From contig JALBYC010000009.1 of the NCBI GenBank assembly GCA_023212645.1, positions 372,001 through 436,000 on the forward strand: 64,000 bases of DNA, in the 5' to 3' direction. A program made the translations under genes and the position numbers. Under the pieces are notes generated by a model. That model was not told the DNA's origin. It ran no database searches and saw only the letters and a program-made list of their open reading frames with translations. Numbering within the stretch: position 1 is the first letter of the stretch; each line of letters begins with the position of its first letter. Positions 19,101 through 28,606 of the stretch are shown here, in pieces. This stretch comes from Farysia itapuensis (Eukaryota > Basidiomycota > Ustilaginomycetes > Ustilaginales > Ustilaginaceae).

Positions 19101-19549
19101 CCCCACTAGCGCTGTTCAACAATAGCTACGATCTGCAGGAAAACACGTCGAACGGCGATGGGGCGAGTTCCAAAGCCGGGTTTTGCTACGACCCTTTTAT
19201 CCCCGATTCGGCTCTGAGTGGCGCGGGCAAGCAGCGGCGCGATTCGCCACTTTCAAGCGGAGGCGATACTACGAGTGTGACAACTGCCTCACCGTCGAGC
19301 AACGCATCGGCCCTACACCCCGTCGGCACCCTGATCACCCCGACCACCACGACCACCGCAACAGATCCAACATTCACTTTACCAACAAACGCCGCCATCT
19401 ACGACCCGACTACTCTCGCCCCCCATACCGCCGCTATCGACCACCACCACCAACACCCCCCACAACTCAACCACAAGGAACTCGCAAATTACTGGTCAGA
19501 GTACTTTAGTCTCCAACTCGACTGGGACCGTCTCTCTGGCCTATCCTAA
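16169..19549 (+). CDS. Zn2Cys6 fungal transcription factor
   Basis: A 1126-residue regulator. The binuclear zinc cluster lies at residues 29-58 with cysteines C29, C32, C39, C46, C49 and C58 (spacing CX2CX6CX6CX2CX8C), preceded by a basic arm KRKRIRIPK. A heptad-like stretch near 97-120 (RLERELRESRNEAQRLQRLL) is a likely dimerisation coiled coil. The middle region, about residues 340-720, matches the fungal-specific transcription factor domain, including the typical RRRLWWAVVHQDVILSGIFSR block. The C-terminal third is low-complexity Ser/Thr/Pro-rich and ends in a His/Gln-rich segment, plausible as an activation region. The first in-frame ATG is used. It lies divergent to the amino acid permease, so controlling that permease is one possible job. 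Target genes cannot be read from sequence. Confidence 0.93.
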   Translation: MSVNQDHDTSASYDGSFLKRKRIRIPKSCIPCLKGKRACDRARPACGRCARSNLGSECSYDSRLPDATTSNTNRQDVKAEYDSDDDNEADHRHPHDSQQVSRLERELRESRNEAQRLQRLLTSQSQSREASYSAGAHPTPPSHRARTYSRSHDMHAARGLQMLAEIAGPTHQDASSNADKAGILHWSSRSVNTSSTASSTQLSPNSGSLSSSSTLAPRSLQSLTSSADGVSPSDRPWQSPSAANSQYHNHAKTGDDANNSPKNINGTQIYYGDDKSGGQFLRRMTVDTASPNAAGIPTGQSGPANGANVRKDIQTAFNSLLDPSHDTFPFSTIWSSGQDFFDEVLPFFPRQEEFDSICASFVRHFSAMCPALTIPFAINHARTFSRMSREEKGQVSLPWLSVFLMICALGKDCDLESASVGVDKKVMMLDAFLSGDVSRQPSRASSPSALDADTTAAAKKPSSKSPVIVSDLFLSAAYQSLRLCSFLSSPTLQTIHAQLLIGSYLLNTERAASFWPLLGSVARQAQSIGLHVDPYIIKPDWDPVEADIRRRLWWAVVHQDVILSGIFSRPLGITRFSCKFPGNPDPNHRTFATLQCEFSQFARLYLDENQDRSWSQRQVTEFTEKVLQWYMHIPSQYRPELGRLDIFGSETETEVVENWTAAGVDLNMKGLMEVHQSGNLAIEVFYTLLTLHRSNILPASTEKARPDSSHSDGADITSTDANTPDKLNETSLHICAQALRRITRAQQTMNDVLGRARGTMFWKITYYSYQAAIAGAYIVFLRPQSKHAESALSDLAILTDYFDRMPQRWNGLTTAKHGLRVLRKLAIAARENPKAASMPLKGPASTPSGTRQDGAVTTTAAPLSHLVEPATTFPADLSLAMPPVASSTSTPASLSQHLMSSLEPSTPSSGSMYANNGGVQSTFLPALFTSSFLPPSNAGSPGGNLFGLSSTGAGSHLLATASGNTAMPSPGGRGFSSTPLALFNNSYDLQENTSNGDGASSKAGFCYDPFIPDSALSGAGKQRRDSPLSSGGDTTSVTTASPSSNASALHPVGTLITPTTTTTATDPTFTLPTNAAIYDPTTLAPHTAAIDHHHQHPPQLNHKELANYWSEYFSLQLDWDRLSGLS

Positions 19550-19690
19550 ACCGCGCCCCCACCCCCGTTTTTCCCACTTTTATTGAACAGTCTTCTGCAG
19601 TAGGCAACGACGACGACAACTGTTTTGACTTTCGCTGGTGACATTTGAGAAACTCATGGAGGGATATGTACAAACCAGGGGGGAGAGCGG

Positions 19691-19711
19691 ATGATGATGA
19701 TGATGATGATA
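19691..19711. repeat. ATG trinucleotide microsatellite
   Basis: About seven consecutive ATG units in the convergent 3' region between the Zn2Cys6 factor and ICE2. Likely length-variable between strains; no function evident. Confidence 0.8.
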
Positions 19712-19760
19712 CAAGAGTGGGAGAAAGTCCTTTTGTGCGTGTGTGCGTGGAATGCGGTAC

Positions 19761-21869
19761 TTAGCGGGCGGTGCCGGCAGGACCTGCTGAGGCGAGGTCG
19801 GCGACTGTGGGTCCGACCAGATCGTCCTCCTTGCTAATCACGATTTCCAGGGCCCAGAGAAACAAGGTGAGGCCTACGGTGAGGAAGCGCCAGTAGATCT
19901 GGTTTTTCTGGTCGAGTAAGAGCAGGTGGCTGTACACGGCGATGAGGACAAAGCGCGAGTAGGAGACGAGGATGGAGATGAAGCTCCCAAAGCCAGCAGC
20001 GGTTGGTGGTTGTGCCGAGTGCGGGCGTGCGTGGTGTGGGGAAACGGGTGGAGAGGAAGAGGAGGAGGGGCGCGAACGTTTGTGGGAGCGCATCGATGGC
20101 GGGCGTGATATCGTCGATCGTTTGCGCGCCGTAGATGCATCATCGCCTCGCCCTGCCGGGTCGGTTGATAGACCCGCTGCTTCCGCTGCTGCGGGTGACA
20201 ATCGTCTAGCACTTGCATCTCGATGAGCGCGTTTCGAGCTGCCGCGCCGTAAGGGCGATCCGCGTCCCCCTTCGTGAAGACTCCTGCTTGCCCGAGGTGG
20301 CGGAGATTTCAACTTGTCCGCGAGACTCAGTTCCGTCTCACCACTTTGCGAGTTTTCGTTGCCGTTATGTTGCTGATCACTTTGCAATTGCGAAGGGCCG
20401 TTGTATGTGGTTCGCAGTCTCGCTTGTTCATCCTCGGTGTCGGATTCGGATACCGAAGTGGCAGAGCTGCTGCCGGTACTGGTCTGACTGCTGCTGCTCC
20501 AATCGCTGTGATCAGAACTGTCTTTTGCGGCGTGGCGCTTGGTCCGGGCGCGGCCCCAACTTGCTTTCCGACGATGATCGTCTTCCTGCAACGAAGCTCT
20601 GGCGATACTTCCCTTGAGCATGGGCAGGATACGACTAGCTGCGTACAGTACCATCAGTCTATACACGAGGGACACAATCACCGACTTGGGCAGGGCAGCA
20701 CCAGCCGCATGGAGAAAATCGAGCGACTGACCAAGCCAGTGCGCCAACACTTGTGCCAAACCACCGAACGCCTGCAGAATTTTGGAAGGCAATGGCGCTT
20801 GCAAGGATCGCGGTAGACTTTCAACAAAGCTACTGCCATGAGTGTTGACTTTGAAGCTGCGAATGAGCGAAATAGGGTCGGGCGTAAAGGAAAGACTGGG
20901 CCCAAGCTGGTAAATGTTGAAGACAACATACGCAAACATGAGACTGGTCTCGATCACGTTACCTTTGCGTATGGCAAAAGCGATGGCGGTGAGCCACAGC
21001 GTCGATGTGACAGAAGTGGCGATGGCAGCAGCGATTCCAGGTCTTTCCTTGGTTGCTCCATCAAATGAGACGTAAAGAGCGAAGAAAGCAGTAACGTAAA
21101 TTGTGGCTGAGACGAGCAGAAAGAAAATCTGCCATACTTCGCTAGCGCCAAAGCCAATAGATGCCAGGGATCGCATGAGGAAAGTGTTACTCAGCCAACG
21201 AGCAGTTTTGGAGCTCTTTGTGACAGGACCATGTGCCTCATAGCGGGGTGAAGTGAGCGAAGATGCAATGATCCAGCGTGAGGTTGAGGCCAGCGACTGT
21301 ATGACGAGCAAGGAGGCCACACCTTCAAGAAGACTGAAGAAGGGGCTCGACATGCGAAGCAGAGTATGCCACCAGCCTGGAACATGACGTGCAAGCCAAA
21401 AGAATGCGGTGATAGAGAAGGTCACAATATTGTCCAAAAGCTGTGAGCCGGTGAGAGACTCTTGTGGATGATATGTATTGGCATCGTCATCGTCTTCGAT
21501 CAGAGTACGTGTGTTGGCAAACAAGTTCGATATGAGCTCGCTGGCAGAAGCACTTTGGACGACGTCGGACCTGCGTGGAGGGAAGATGGTTGCAGAAGGT
21601 GGAGAATAGACGTTGCAGCATACGAGCAGACATGCAGGGATGACGACGAACTGAAACACTGCTAATGTTTGTCCGATCCAGGCTAGGCGAGTCCCTCGGG
21701 TGAGCAGGCGGACAGTCGAGAGAAAGAGATAGTATGAAGCAAGAGAGGCCGAGAGAGCGAGGAACGCATCCTGACCAGCAATGTCGAGTGCGAGCGGCAG
21801 ATAGAAGAGGACCTGAATGAATGTCGCGACTCTGCCAAAGTTGACAGCCAGCGTAAACAGAAAAGTCAT
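19761..21869 (-). CDS. ICE2: ICE2-family ER membrane protein
   Basis: A 702-residue multi-pass membrane protein. The N-terminal half has about eight hydrophobic helices and carries features I associate with the ICE2 family, including the early block YYLFLSTVRLLTRGTRLAW and the later helix with NVIETSLMFAYVVFNIYQLG. In yeast, ICE2 sits in the ER membrane, shapes cortical ER and ties lipid-droplet use to phospholipid synthesis. After the helices comes a cytosolic Ser/Arg/Asp-rich stretch (about 470-650), an extension relative to yeast ICE2 (about 490 residues). One more hydrophobic segment lies near the C-terminus (FGSFISILVSYSRFVLIAVY). The first true ATG is at 21869; the frame extends farther only from a TTG. 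Divergent from deoxyhypusine synthase across about 260 bp. Family call rests on memory of conserved blocks, so moderate to good. Confidence 0.78.
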   Translation of the reverse strand: MTFLFTLAVNFGRVATFIQVLFYLPLALDIAGQDAFLALSASLASYYLFLSTVRLLTRGTRLAWIGQTLAVFQFVVIPACLLVCCNVYSPPSATIFPPRRSDVVQSASASELISNLFANTRTLIEDDDDANTYHPQESLTGSQLLDNIVTFSITAFFWLARHVPGWWHTLLRMSSPFFSLLEGVASLLVIQSLASTSRWIIASSLTSPRYEAHGPVTKSSKTARWLSNTFLMRSLASIGFGASEVWQIFFLLVSATIYVTAFFALYVSFDGATKERPGIAAAIATSVTSTLWLTAIAFAIRKGNVIETSLMFAYVVFNIYQLGPSLSFTPDPISLIRSFKVNTHGSSFVESLPRSLQAPLPSKILQAFGGLAQVLAHWLGQSLDFLHAAGAALPKSVIVSLVYRLMVLYAASRILPMLKGSIARASLQEDDHRRKASWGRARTKRHAAKDSSDHSDWSSSSQTSTGSSSATSVSESDTEDEQARLRTTYNGPSQLQSDQQHNGNENSQSGETELSLADKLKSPPPRASRSLHEGGRGSPLRRGSSKRAHRDASARRLSPAAAEAAGLSTDPAGRGDDASTARKRSTISRPPSMRSHKRSRPSSSSSPPVSPHHARPHSAQPPTAAGFGSFISILVSYSRFVLIAVYSHLLLLDQKNQIYWRFLTVGLTLFLWALEIVISKEDDLVGPTVADLASAGPAGTAR

Positions 21870-22127
21870 GTTGTCTACACAGAGACGTGTACGGTGGCGT
21901 TCAGCGGGATGTGCTGTTCGGCATACTGACAGGTCTGGAGCATGCAAGGACGTGAGTGAGAGAAAGGAAGCGATGAGATAGGCGGATGCATATGCTGTCC
22001 AAATGCCTTTCGACTTTCGAGTTTCGAATTAACACGCCCGATTGTCAGATCGCGAGTTTTCGGCCAAGAAGTCGCGAAATAGGCCGACGAAATTTTGATT
22101 CCTTCTTGGACAGTTTGGCTACCGAAC

Positions 22128-23273
22128 ATGAATGGCACAGACGAGGCAGGCAAGAGCAGCGATGCGGGAACTGTCTCGTCAGCACAGGCTGCAGTCTTTG
22201 TCCAGTCTCAACCGCTACCATCAGATACACCAATAGTCAAAGGACCAGACTTTGAAGAGCAGAATCCAAATGACCTTTCGGCGCTGCTAGAATCCATGTC
22301 AAGGGTGGGCTTCCAAGCTACTGGTCTGTCACAGGCGATTGACATTGTCAACGAAATGCGAACATGGCGTTTAGCGACAGATCCAGCCTACCTGTCATCC
22401 ACAGATACCGAAAAGCCAAGCATGGTGGAAGCTGAAGAGACAAAATGCACCATCTTTCTCGGCTTTACTTCCAATTTGGTATCCTCTGGTCTGCGAGAAA
22501 TCATCAAGTTTTTGGTCAAGAACAAGATGGTTTCGGCGCTTGTTACCACTGCTGGCGGCATAGAAGAGGATTTGATAAAGTGTCTCGGTCCCACTTACCT
22601 TGGCGACTTTAGCTTGGACGGCGCGACATTACGCAAACGTGGTTTGAATAGGATAGGCAACCTGTTGGTGCCCAACGACAATTATTGCAAGTTCGAAGAC
22701 TGGGTAGTGCCCATCCTGGACAAGATGCGAGAGGAACAAGGGGACAATGTCGCTCAATCCTGGAGCCCTTCGAAAGTCATAGAGAGATTGGGGAACGAGA
22801 TCAATGACGAAAGCAGCATCTTGTATTGGGCTGCCAAGAATGAGATACCCGTATTCTGTCCCGCATTGACGGATGGCAGCCTGGGAGACATGTTGTATTT
22901 CCATTCGTACAAGAATCCAGGTTTGACCATCGACTTGGTCAAGGACATCCGCCGACTGAACGACTTGTCGATCAAAGCACGTAAAGCAGGCATGATTATC
23001 TTGGGTGGAGGGGTATGCAAGCACCAGATTGCCAACGCCATGCTTTTCCGCAATGGCGCCGACTACAGCGTCTACATTAACACGGGACAAGAATTCGACG
23101 GTTCAGACTCGGGTGCTCGACCAGACGAAGCAGTCTCGTGGGGCAAGATCAAGTCGACGGCTAACGGAGGCAGAAATGTCAAAGTGTACTGCGATGCTAC
23201 GCTCATCTTTCCGCTCATCGTTGCTGCCACCTTTGCCAAAGCGCACTGGGAAAGCAAACCGAATCTGACATGA
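22128..23273 (+). CDS. DYS1: Deoxyhypusine synthase
   Basis: A 381-residue enzyme that transfers the aminobutyl group of spermidine to one lysine of eIF5A, the first step of hypusine formation, in the cytosol and with NAD as cofactor. The family blocks are clear: [20 protein letters not shown] near residue 120, [13 protein letters not shown], the segment [18 protein letters not shown] (here [16 protein letters not shown]), [15 protein letters not shown], and the active-site VSWGKI with catalytic Lys at about K340. The length equals that of yeast DYS1 (387). The frame is open from a TTG at 22095, but the first ATG is at 22128 and gives a normal N-terminus. Essential housekeeping gene; nothing odd seen. 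Confidence 0.97.
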   Translation: MNGTDEAGKSSDAGTVSSAQAAVFVQSQPLPSDTPIVKGPDFEEQNPNDLSALLESMSRVGFQATGLSQAIDIVNEMRTWRLATDPAYLSSTDTEKPSMVEAEETKCTIFLGFTSNLVSSGLREIIKFLVKNKMVSALVTTAGGIEEDLIKCLGPTYLGDFSLDGATLRKRGLNRIGNLLVPNDNYCKFEDWVVPILDKMREEQGDNVAQSWSPSKVIERLGNEINDESSILYWAAKNEIPVFCPALTDGSLGDMLYFHSYKNPGLTIDLVKDIRRLNDLSIKARKAGMIILGGGVCKHQIANAMLFRNGADYSVYINTGQEFDGSDSGARPDEAVSWGKIKSTANGGRNVKVYCDATLIFPLIVAATFAKAHWESKPNLT

Positions 23274-23607
23274 CCAATAAAAAGATTTCTCGAATTTCTC
23301 GAAAGCATGAAAATTGAAATGGCGGCGTTGACCGAACGAGACGCGCGTTTGTTGTTGTTTTGATCCGCAAATTAGGGCTGTCAAATAGTGTATGTGTCCA
23401 CTAGGCTGCCGCTCGGCTTGCATTCTTCTCCGACAGTCCGCATAGAGGCGGTGCTGTCCTGGACCCCCTTTCCCTGCAGCCAGCGGAATACGCGAGATTC
23501 GGTACGCCGCGGGCCATTTGCATCTTGACAGCCAGAACGAGGAAAAACATCATGTTCTCGTTCCTCTTTCCCTCTCCTCCCCTTTCCTTGTGCATACTTA
23601 CATAGCA
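23274..23607. other. Intergenic promoter region of the GPI-anchored hydrolase
   Basis: About 330 bp between DYS1 and the next gene. The last 60 bp before 23608 are pyrimidine-rich (CTCTTTCCCTCTCC), as in strong fungal promoters. No gene, repeat or RNA is visible. Confidence 0.5.
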
Positions 23608-25068
23608 ATGGTCCGAACGTCAGTTTCAGCAACAGTGGCTGCCGTGGCACTGGCCGGCCTTGCAACGACGGCAAACGCTCTTCCACACCTAGAGGCTCGA
23701 CAGTTGACATCCCAAGGCTCTTTTCTAGCGTCCAATTACCAGAATGGAGCGACTCCCCCTGGCGCGTTGCCAGGCGATGCTGCCGGCCAGACCGTCGTCA
23801 TTGACAACGTAGGCGGTGGAGACGACAACTCGCAGCGCCCTGGCTGCCCAACCATCTTCATCGGCTCAGCAGCCGTAGGTGGAATGTACACCACGGGATG
23901 GAGCGACATGCCCCAAGTCTTGGCCTTTGAGACGCTGCGTGACCTCACTGTATCTGGCAGCATTGTTCAGCCCTACATTGCCGAACGCGGCAAGGACCCC
24001 AATCAGATCCGGCGTGTAGTCATCGTCCAGCCTGGTCTGCCACGAGACTACTGGAAGTACGCCAATTTGATGCGCAATTCTCTGCTTTGCGCCGCTGCCA
24101 ACTCGACCATGGGCATCGACAGTGATGACGTCCTCATTGTCGCGCCAGCCTGGGTCAACAGACAGGATCGAAGCGCCGGTTCGGCACAGGCTAGCGACCT
24201 GCTCTTCTCCGGTAGCAACTGGTCGGACGGCGTCGATTCTGTCGGACCAGGCAGCACTTCAGTCTCTTCGTTCGAAGTACTTGACATGATGACGCAAAAG
24301 TACCTCGACAAGAGCGTGTACCCGAAAGTGGGCGAGGTGGTCATTGCCGGGCATTCGCTTGGTGGACTGATGACGCAGCACTATGCCATGTTGCGCAAGG
24401 CGTCTAACGACGATGCCAACGTCAGCTTCTTCGCTGGTAACCCCGGTTCGTACGTCTGGCCTGTGACGACTCGACCTGTGGCCAACCCGTCCAACACCTC
24501 CTGCGCTGCGACGGTGGACGACTACCAGTACGGCCTCACCAACTTGCCGCCCTACTCTTCTGGCGAAGATCGAAACACGATTGCTTCGCGCTACTACAGC
24601 CGACGTGTCATCTACGGTCTTGGTCTGGCGGACAACGAACAGGGTGACACACACTGTGAAGCTCAGTACCAGGGCAGCTCGCATCTTACCAGAGGCCAGA
24701 ATTTCCAACAGGCTCTCGCCGCCGCCAACAACGGCCAGGTCCCAGCCAACCACACGTTCAACTACGTTGCCAATGTCGGCCATGAAGACTACCTCATCTT
24801 TGCCGACCCTGTGAGTCAGTACCACCTATTCGCGCGGAACTACAATGTCTCGGCCTCCAACACTGCTTCCAGCACACCGAGGACCACATCGACACACAGC
24901 TCTAGCAGAGCCACTGGTACCTCGGGTAGAGCTCGATCAACTACATCTGCATCAACCTCTGCATCGTCAACATCAACTCCCAGTGGCGCTGCCTCCTTTG
25001 CAAGCCCCGCTTCCGTGGCCACAGCGATGTTCGCCGTTGTGGTTGCAGTCGCTGCATTCACCCTCTAG
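23608..25068 (+). CDS. Secreted GPI-anchored alpha/beta hydrolase
   Basis: A 486-residue extracellular protein. Residues 1-24 are a signal peptide (MVRTSVSATVAAVALAGLA). The nucleophile elbow GHSLGG contains S250, and HEDYLIFAD near residue 396 supplies a likely catalytic His; the acid residue is not certain. This is the alpha/beta-hydrolase (lipase/esterase-like) pattern. N-glycosylation sites (NST, NWS, NTS, NHT, NVS) are frequent. The C-terminal 80 residues are Ser/Thr-rich and end in a hydrophobic tail (VATAMFAVVVAVAAFTL), the signature of GPI attachment at the plasma membrane or wall. The first ATG is at 23608; upstream codons are non-ATG. I cannot assign a substrate; a cutinase or lipase of standard type is not obvious. 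Confidence 0.82.
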   Translation: MVRTSVSATVAAVALAGLATTANALPHLEARQLTSQGSFLASNYQNGATPPGALPGDAAGQTVVIDNVGGGDDNSQRPGCPTIFIGSAAVGGMYTTGWSDMPQVLAFETLRDLTVSGSIVQPYIAERGKDPNQIRRVVIVQPGLPRDYWKYANLMRNSLLCAAANSTMGIDSDDVLIVAPAWVNRQDRSAGSAQASDLLFSGSNWSDGVDSVGPGSTSVSSFEVLDMMTQKYLDKSVYPKVGEVVIAGHSLGGLMTQHYAMLRKASNDDANVSFFAGNPGSYVWPVTTRPVANPSNTSCAATVDDYQYGLTNLPPYSSGEDRNTIASRYYSRRVIYGLGLADNEQGDTHCEAQYQGSSHLTRGQNFQQALAAANNGQVPANHTFNYVANVGHEDYLIFADPVSQYHLFARNYNVSASNTASSTPRTTSTHSSSRATGTSGRARSTTSASTSASSTSTPSGAASFASPASVATAMFAVVVAVAAFTL

Positions 25069-25319
25069 TCTTTTGCTCTTCACATTCGCTTTGCTCTGAT
25101 CTAATTCACCTGTTCTTTTGTATAGAGCCTTTCGGCTTCAAGCGCGCTACGCGGAATCACAATTTTAAACTTGAGAGTGTTAGAGCTCGTATGGACAACA
25201 ACACCTTCGTACCTTCATACTTGCAGTGAGTAAGGTGTTGCCTTTATCATCGTCGTGTGTTGAAGCTGCACGTGTGCACACATCACAGCCAGGTCAACGC
25301 GTGGGGCAAACGGTCAAGG

Positions 25320-26885
25320 ATGAGCGACCCTTCCGTGCCCGACACTGGGGATCCGTTGTACGATTGGGAGCGGGTCTCCTTTTCCGCGTTCTTCCCGCCT
25401 CCCTATCGCGTGCTGCTCCTCGCTTCAACAGGTCTGCTGCTCTTTGCGGTCAACGTCAAGGTACTGCAGTCCAAAGGCATTGATCTGTTTGCACTCTTTC
25501 AGGCGGACATCACCGAGCGCAAGGGTCGGGAATCTGCCTACCATCGTCTCTCACATCAGGACGAACCGGCTACTGCCAATGAAAATGTGTTGCCGACCTC
25601 TACCAGCTCTTCCCTGCCTCACCGAGCTGAGCCACCAGCTCAATTACAGTCTGGAGAATCGACCAGGCAGCTATTTGCATTCGGTTTCGCGCAGTTAGTG
25701 TGGTGCTTACTCGGGTGGGCTTCATACCGCACCTACGTCGATAGACTGGACGGCGATTCAAAGGGCAGACATGCGCAAGCTTTGCAAGGAATTGCCATGA
25801 CGGGAGCCTTTGGTGCCCTACTTTGGCCCGGGAATCTGTTCTACAAACCCATGCGCAAGGCATTTGGACGCAACATGCTCCTGATTCTTTCCCCCTCGTT
25901 GTCGCAAAGCGTGACGTTTTCCGACGTGATCCTGGCCGATATCCTGACGTCTTTTGCCAAGGTCTTTGGCGACGTCTGGCTGACTGCATGCTTTCTCGTC
26001 CCACGGAAGGAGCATCACACATGGTGGAACGGCAAAGGCTCCGTAGCCGTGCCCGTGCTCATCTCACTGCCCTACCTCATTCGATTCCGTCAGTGTCTCG
26101 CCGAATATCTGACGACGGAAAGCACGCGCGCAAAGAGCAAACGGCCGCTGTGGAACGCCGCAAAATACGCGTCGGCGTTTCCGGTGATCTGGATGAGCGC
26201 TTGGTACGAAGCGGATCAGAAGCCGGACAGCCATCATGGTCAGTGGGTGACGCGCTATACCCTCTGGATGCTCGCCGTTTTCGTCAACTCCCTCTTCTCC
26301 TTTTGGTGGGACGTGAGCAACGATTGGGGGCTCAGTATTTTGCAGCCAAGCAACTTTACAAGCGTCGCGACATTGACACAGTCTGCAGGGTCTTTACATC
26401 GAAGAGGTGTCTCCTACGCACCCGTCCCGTCCGGCGGGCCGGTTGATTACGAGTCAATGTCCCTAGCGGTGCCGATGACGAGCATTTCCGTCGGAGCAGA
26501 GAAGACGTCACCCACATCCCACAAACTCCTCACACCGCCTTCCCTCCACCCTGCTGTCAGCAGTAGCAGCAATAGCGTGAATGGAACCGGCAACCTATCT
26601 CACAGACGCAATCTGTCAACCGTGGAACGACTGCTTCGTCCAGCAACCTCACTCCTGTTCCCCATCAGCTTCTACCAACTGGCCATCGTCCTGGACCTAC
26701 TGTTACGCTTCTTCTGGTCGCTCAAACTCTCATCCCATCTGCACCACATTGTAGAGTGGCAGGGTGGCGTGTTCTTCATGGAATTTCTCGAGATCCTGCG
26801 TCGATGGGTCTGGGTCTTTTTCCGCGTCGAATGGGAAGTCGTTCGACGCCGGGAACGGGCCAAATCACACATCGCTATCGACTAA
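25320..26885 (+). CDS. ERD1: EXS-domain protein, ERD1-like
   Basis: A 521-residue multi-pass membrane protein with an EXS domain (shared by ERD1, XPR1 and SYG1). The domain core reads WLTACFLVPRKEHHTWWNG, PYLIRFRQCLAEYLT, WMSAWYEAD and SLFSFWWDVSNDWGLSILQP, and the last block (FRVEWEVVRRRE) is also characteristic. There is no N-terminal SPX domain, which fits the ERD1 branch rather than SYG1/XPR1. In yeast, ERD1 acts in the Golgi in phosphate recycling and retention of lumenal and glycosylation enzymes. A Ser-rich insert of about 130 residues (350-470) sits before the last helices and makes it longer than yeast ERD1 (362). The start is the ATG at 25320; the frame opens earlier only at a TTG. 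It is convergent with the Hikeshi gene, 57 bp apart. Confidence 0.85.
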   Translation: MSDPSVPDTGDPLYDWERVSFSAFFPPPYRVLLLASTGLLLFAVNVKVLQSKGIDLFALFQADITERKGRESAYHRLSHQDEPATANENVLPTSTSSSLPHRAEPPAQLQSGESTRQLFAFGFAQLVWCLLGWASYRTYVDRLDGDSKGRHAQALQGIAMTGAFGALLWPGNLFYKPMRKAFGRNMLLILSPSLSQSVTFSDVILADILTSFAKVFGDVWLTACFLVPRKEHHTWWNGKGSVAVPVLISLPYLIRFRQCLAEYLTTESTRAKSKRPLWNAAKYASAFPVIWMSAWYEADQKPDSHHGQWVTRYTLWMLAVFVNSLFSFWWDVSNDWGLSILQPSNFTSVATLTQSAGSLHRRGVSYAPVPSGGPVDYESMSLAVPMTSISVGAEKTSPTSHKLLTPPSLHPAVSSSSNSVNGTGNLSHRRNLSTVERLLRPATSLLFPISFYQLAIVLDLLLRFFWSLKLSSHLHHIVEWQGGVFFMEFLEILRRWVWVFFRVEWEVVRRRERAKSHIAID

Positions 26886-26942
26886 ACCACACAAAACCCC
26901 CTTCGGCGTGGGCAATACATCTTGGGGGAACAATTACGCGCG

Positions 26943-27572
26943 CTAGTCTTGCTTGAAGAGAAACTCGGGACCTTGGGCTTTGAGTTTGCGCTCCAGCTGT
27001 TGGATCCATTTCTGGAGGAGGGGGACGGTCTGTGGTGCGCTGTCTGGGGCGAAGCTGGAGAGGTAGTCGAAGGCGTTCTTCGCGATTTGCGGCGCGAGGG
27101 ACTGGGCCGCTGCGTCTGCTCCTTCTGGTGGAGATGCGGTGTTGTGTGCTGAGCTTGTGAGCTGCTTGCGGGCAGATGAGGGTAAAGTGGCGATCTGTTG
27201 GTCGACGAGCTGATCCGGTTCGATAGAGATACCAAGTGTAGCCGTCAACGAGGCATCTATGGTCGTCGTCGTCGTGTTGGCGGATGGAGGGGCTGAGCCA
27301 CGTATACGGAAGATAGCAGAAGGTTTGTCATTTCGCAAGCAGCCGAGAAGCTGCCAATTCTCGGCGGCAGTGGTGCTGGAGCCGGCTGCTGCTGTCGGCC
27401 AGCAGAGATGGACGGTAGCAGCATAGCCCGGCGGAAAGGGCTGTACGCCCGTCATGAACACGACGACATGACTGATCTCACTTGCTTGCTGCAGCGGGAA
27501 CACGCAGTGAGTCTCGTCTACCTGCTGCGGCTGTGTGAGCGGTAGTCGACCTGGCAGCACGACTGAGAACAT
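26943..27572 (-). CDS. OPI10: Hikeshi/OPI10-family Hsp70 nuclear import carrier
   Basis: A 209-residue protein that begins MFSVVLPGRLP and matches the Hikeshi family in its N-terminal domain: HVVVFMTGVQPFPPGYAATV, then a WP segment and WQLLGCLRNDKPSAIFRI. The C-terminal part ends WIQQLERKLKAQGPEFLF, like the family's C-terminal helices. Hikeshi carries Hsp70 into the nucleus during heat stress; the yeast member OPI10 is linked to inositol/phospholipid phenotypes. Length equals the family's (197-210). The open frame continues 25 codons upstream from a GTG; the ATG at 27572 gives the canonical N-terminus. It is divergent from NOP16 across about 180 bp. Confidence 0.93.
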   Translation of the reverse strand: MFSVVLPGRLPLTQPQQVDETHCVFPLQQASEISHVVVFMTGVQPFPPGYAATVHLCWPTAAAGSSTTAAENWQLLGCLRNDKPSAIFRIRGSAPPSANTTTTTIDASLTATLGISIEPDQLVDQQIATLPSSARKQLTSSAHNTASPPEGADAAAQSLAPQIAKNAFDYLSSFAPDSAPQTVPLLQKWIQQLERKLKAQGPEFLFKQD

Positions 27573-27754
27573 GACGCTGAAAGCAGAAGGCACACCAACA
27601 AGGAACAAACTAGCCAAGGTGTCGGCCCACCGTTCTCTCCTCTCCACATGTCACCAAGTTCGAGGTCCGAGTTCCGAGAAATGCATTCCAAATTTTCGAG
27701 AAAAATCGCCGAAGTTTTCGAGGACGCACATCAACTCTTCCAATCTGAAACAGG

Positions 27755-28489
27755 ATGGCCAACCCACGTCAGAGGAGAAAGTCGCGGTCATCGACAACGA
27801 CCAAGCCGTCGCTAAATGCGAAACGTGCCATGAAGAAGAAGTTGGCGCGCGCACCGACAGTCAAAGGCGCCGATGTGCTCAAAGAGGCGTGGGATGGCAA
27901 ACTGACTGCTCGACAGAACTATGCCAAGCTCGGACTTGTGCCTTCGCTCGACGTGCGACCCAATTCGGGTGGTGTCGAGCAGTCCAACCCCACACATCCC
28001 TCACATAATCTCAAAGCTGCGTCCATACCCATGTCGTCCAGCGGTACTGTCAAGTCAGGACGCAAAGGGATGGCTACCATTGTGCGCGACGCAGATGGCA
28101 ACATTACTGACATTATCGAACCCACCGACGACGACGACAACAACGGCGAGGGGTCGACGCCATGGGGCGCCCCTTTGACTGATCTGGCAGAAGGAGCAGC
28201 CACTTTAGAGACATACATGCCCGTTCAGCGAGAATTGCAACGCGGCGAGAAGCCAAACAAAGTCATTACCGATCTCGAGACACTAGCGTCAGAAGCCACA
28301 CCTGTCGAACGTCACACCAGTCACATTGAATCAGACTGGCTCCTCCAACTCATCGCCAAACACGGCACAGACACCCAAGCTATGAGCAAAGATCCCAAAC
28401 TCAATCCATGGCAGAAGACCAACGGCCAAATCACCCGCGCCATCAAGAAAGCCGGCGGCATCGAGGCACTCCAATCCCAAACTCGCTAG
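27755..28489 (+). CDS. NOP16: Ribosome biogenesis protein NOP16
   Basis: A 244-residue nucleolar protein needed for 60S subunit assembly. The N-terminus is very basic (RQRRKSRSSTTTKPSLNAKR and MKKKLARAP), followed by the family motif VLKEAWDGKLTARQNYAKLGL. The C-terminus carries the second conserved block: DWLLQLIAKHGTD, AMSKDPKLNPWQKTNGQITR and AIKKAGG. A variable acidic linker separates the two. Length agrees with yeast NOP16 (231). Start is the only nearby ATG. Nothing unusual. Confidence 0.95.
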   Translation: MANPRQRRKSRSSTTTKPSLNAKRAMKKKLARAPTVKGADVLKEAWDGKLTARQNYAKLGLVPSLDVRPNSGGVEQSNPTHPSHNLKAASIPMSSSGTVKSGRKGMATIVRDADGNITDIIEPTDDDDNNGEGSTPWGAPLTDLAEGAATLETYMPVQRELQRGEKPNKVITDLETLASEATPVERHTSHIESDWLLQLIAKHGTDTQAMSKDPKLNPWQKTNGQITRAIKKAGGIEALQSQTR

Positions 28490-28606
28490 AGTTCCACGCA
28501 CCGTCGCCACGCCCGCATGCACTGTACATTATTTTCGCATATACAAATCGAGGTTTTATTCATAGCGACGTTGCTAATTGCTAGAAGAGGGTGGAAAGGG
28601 GGCAGG

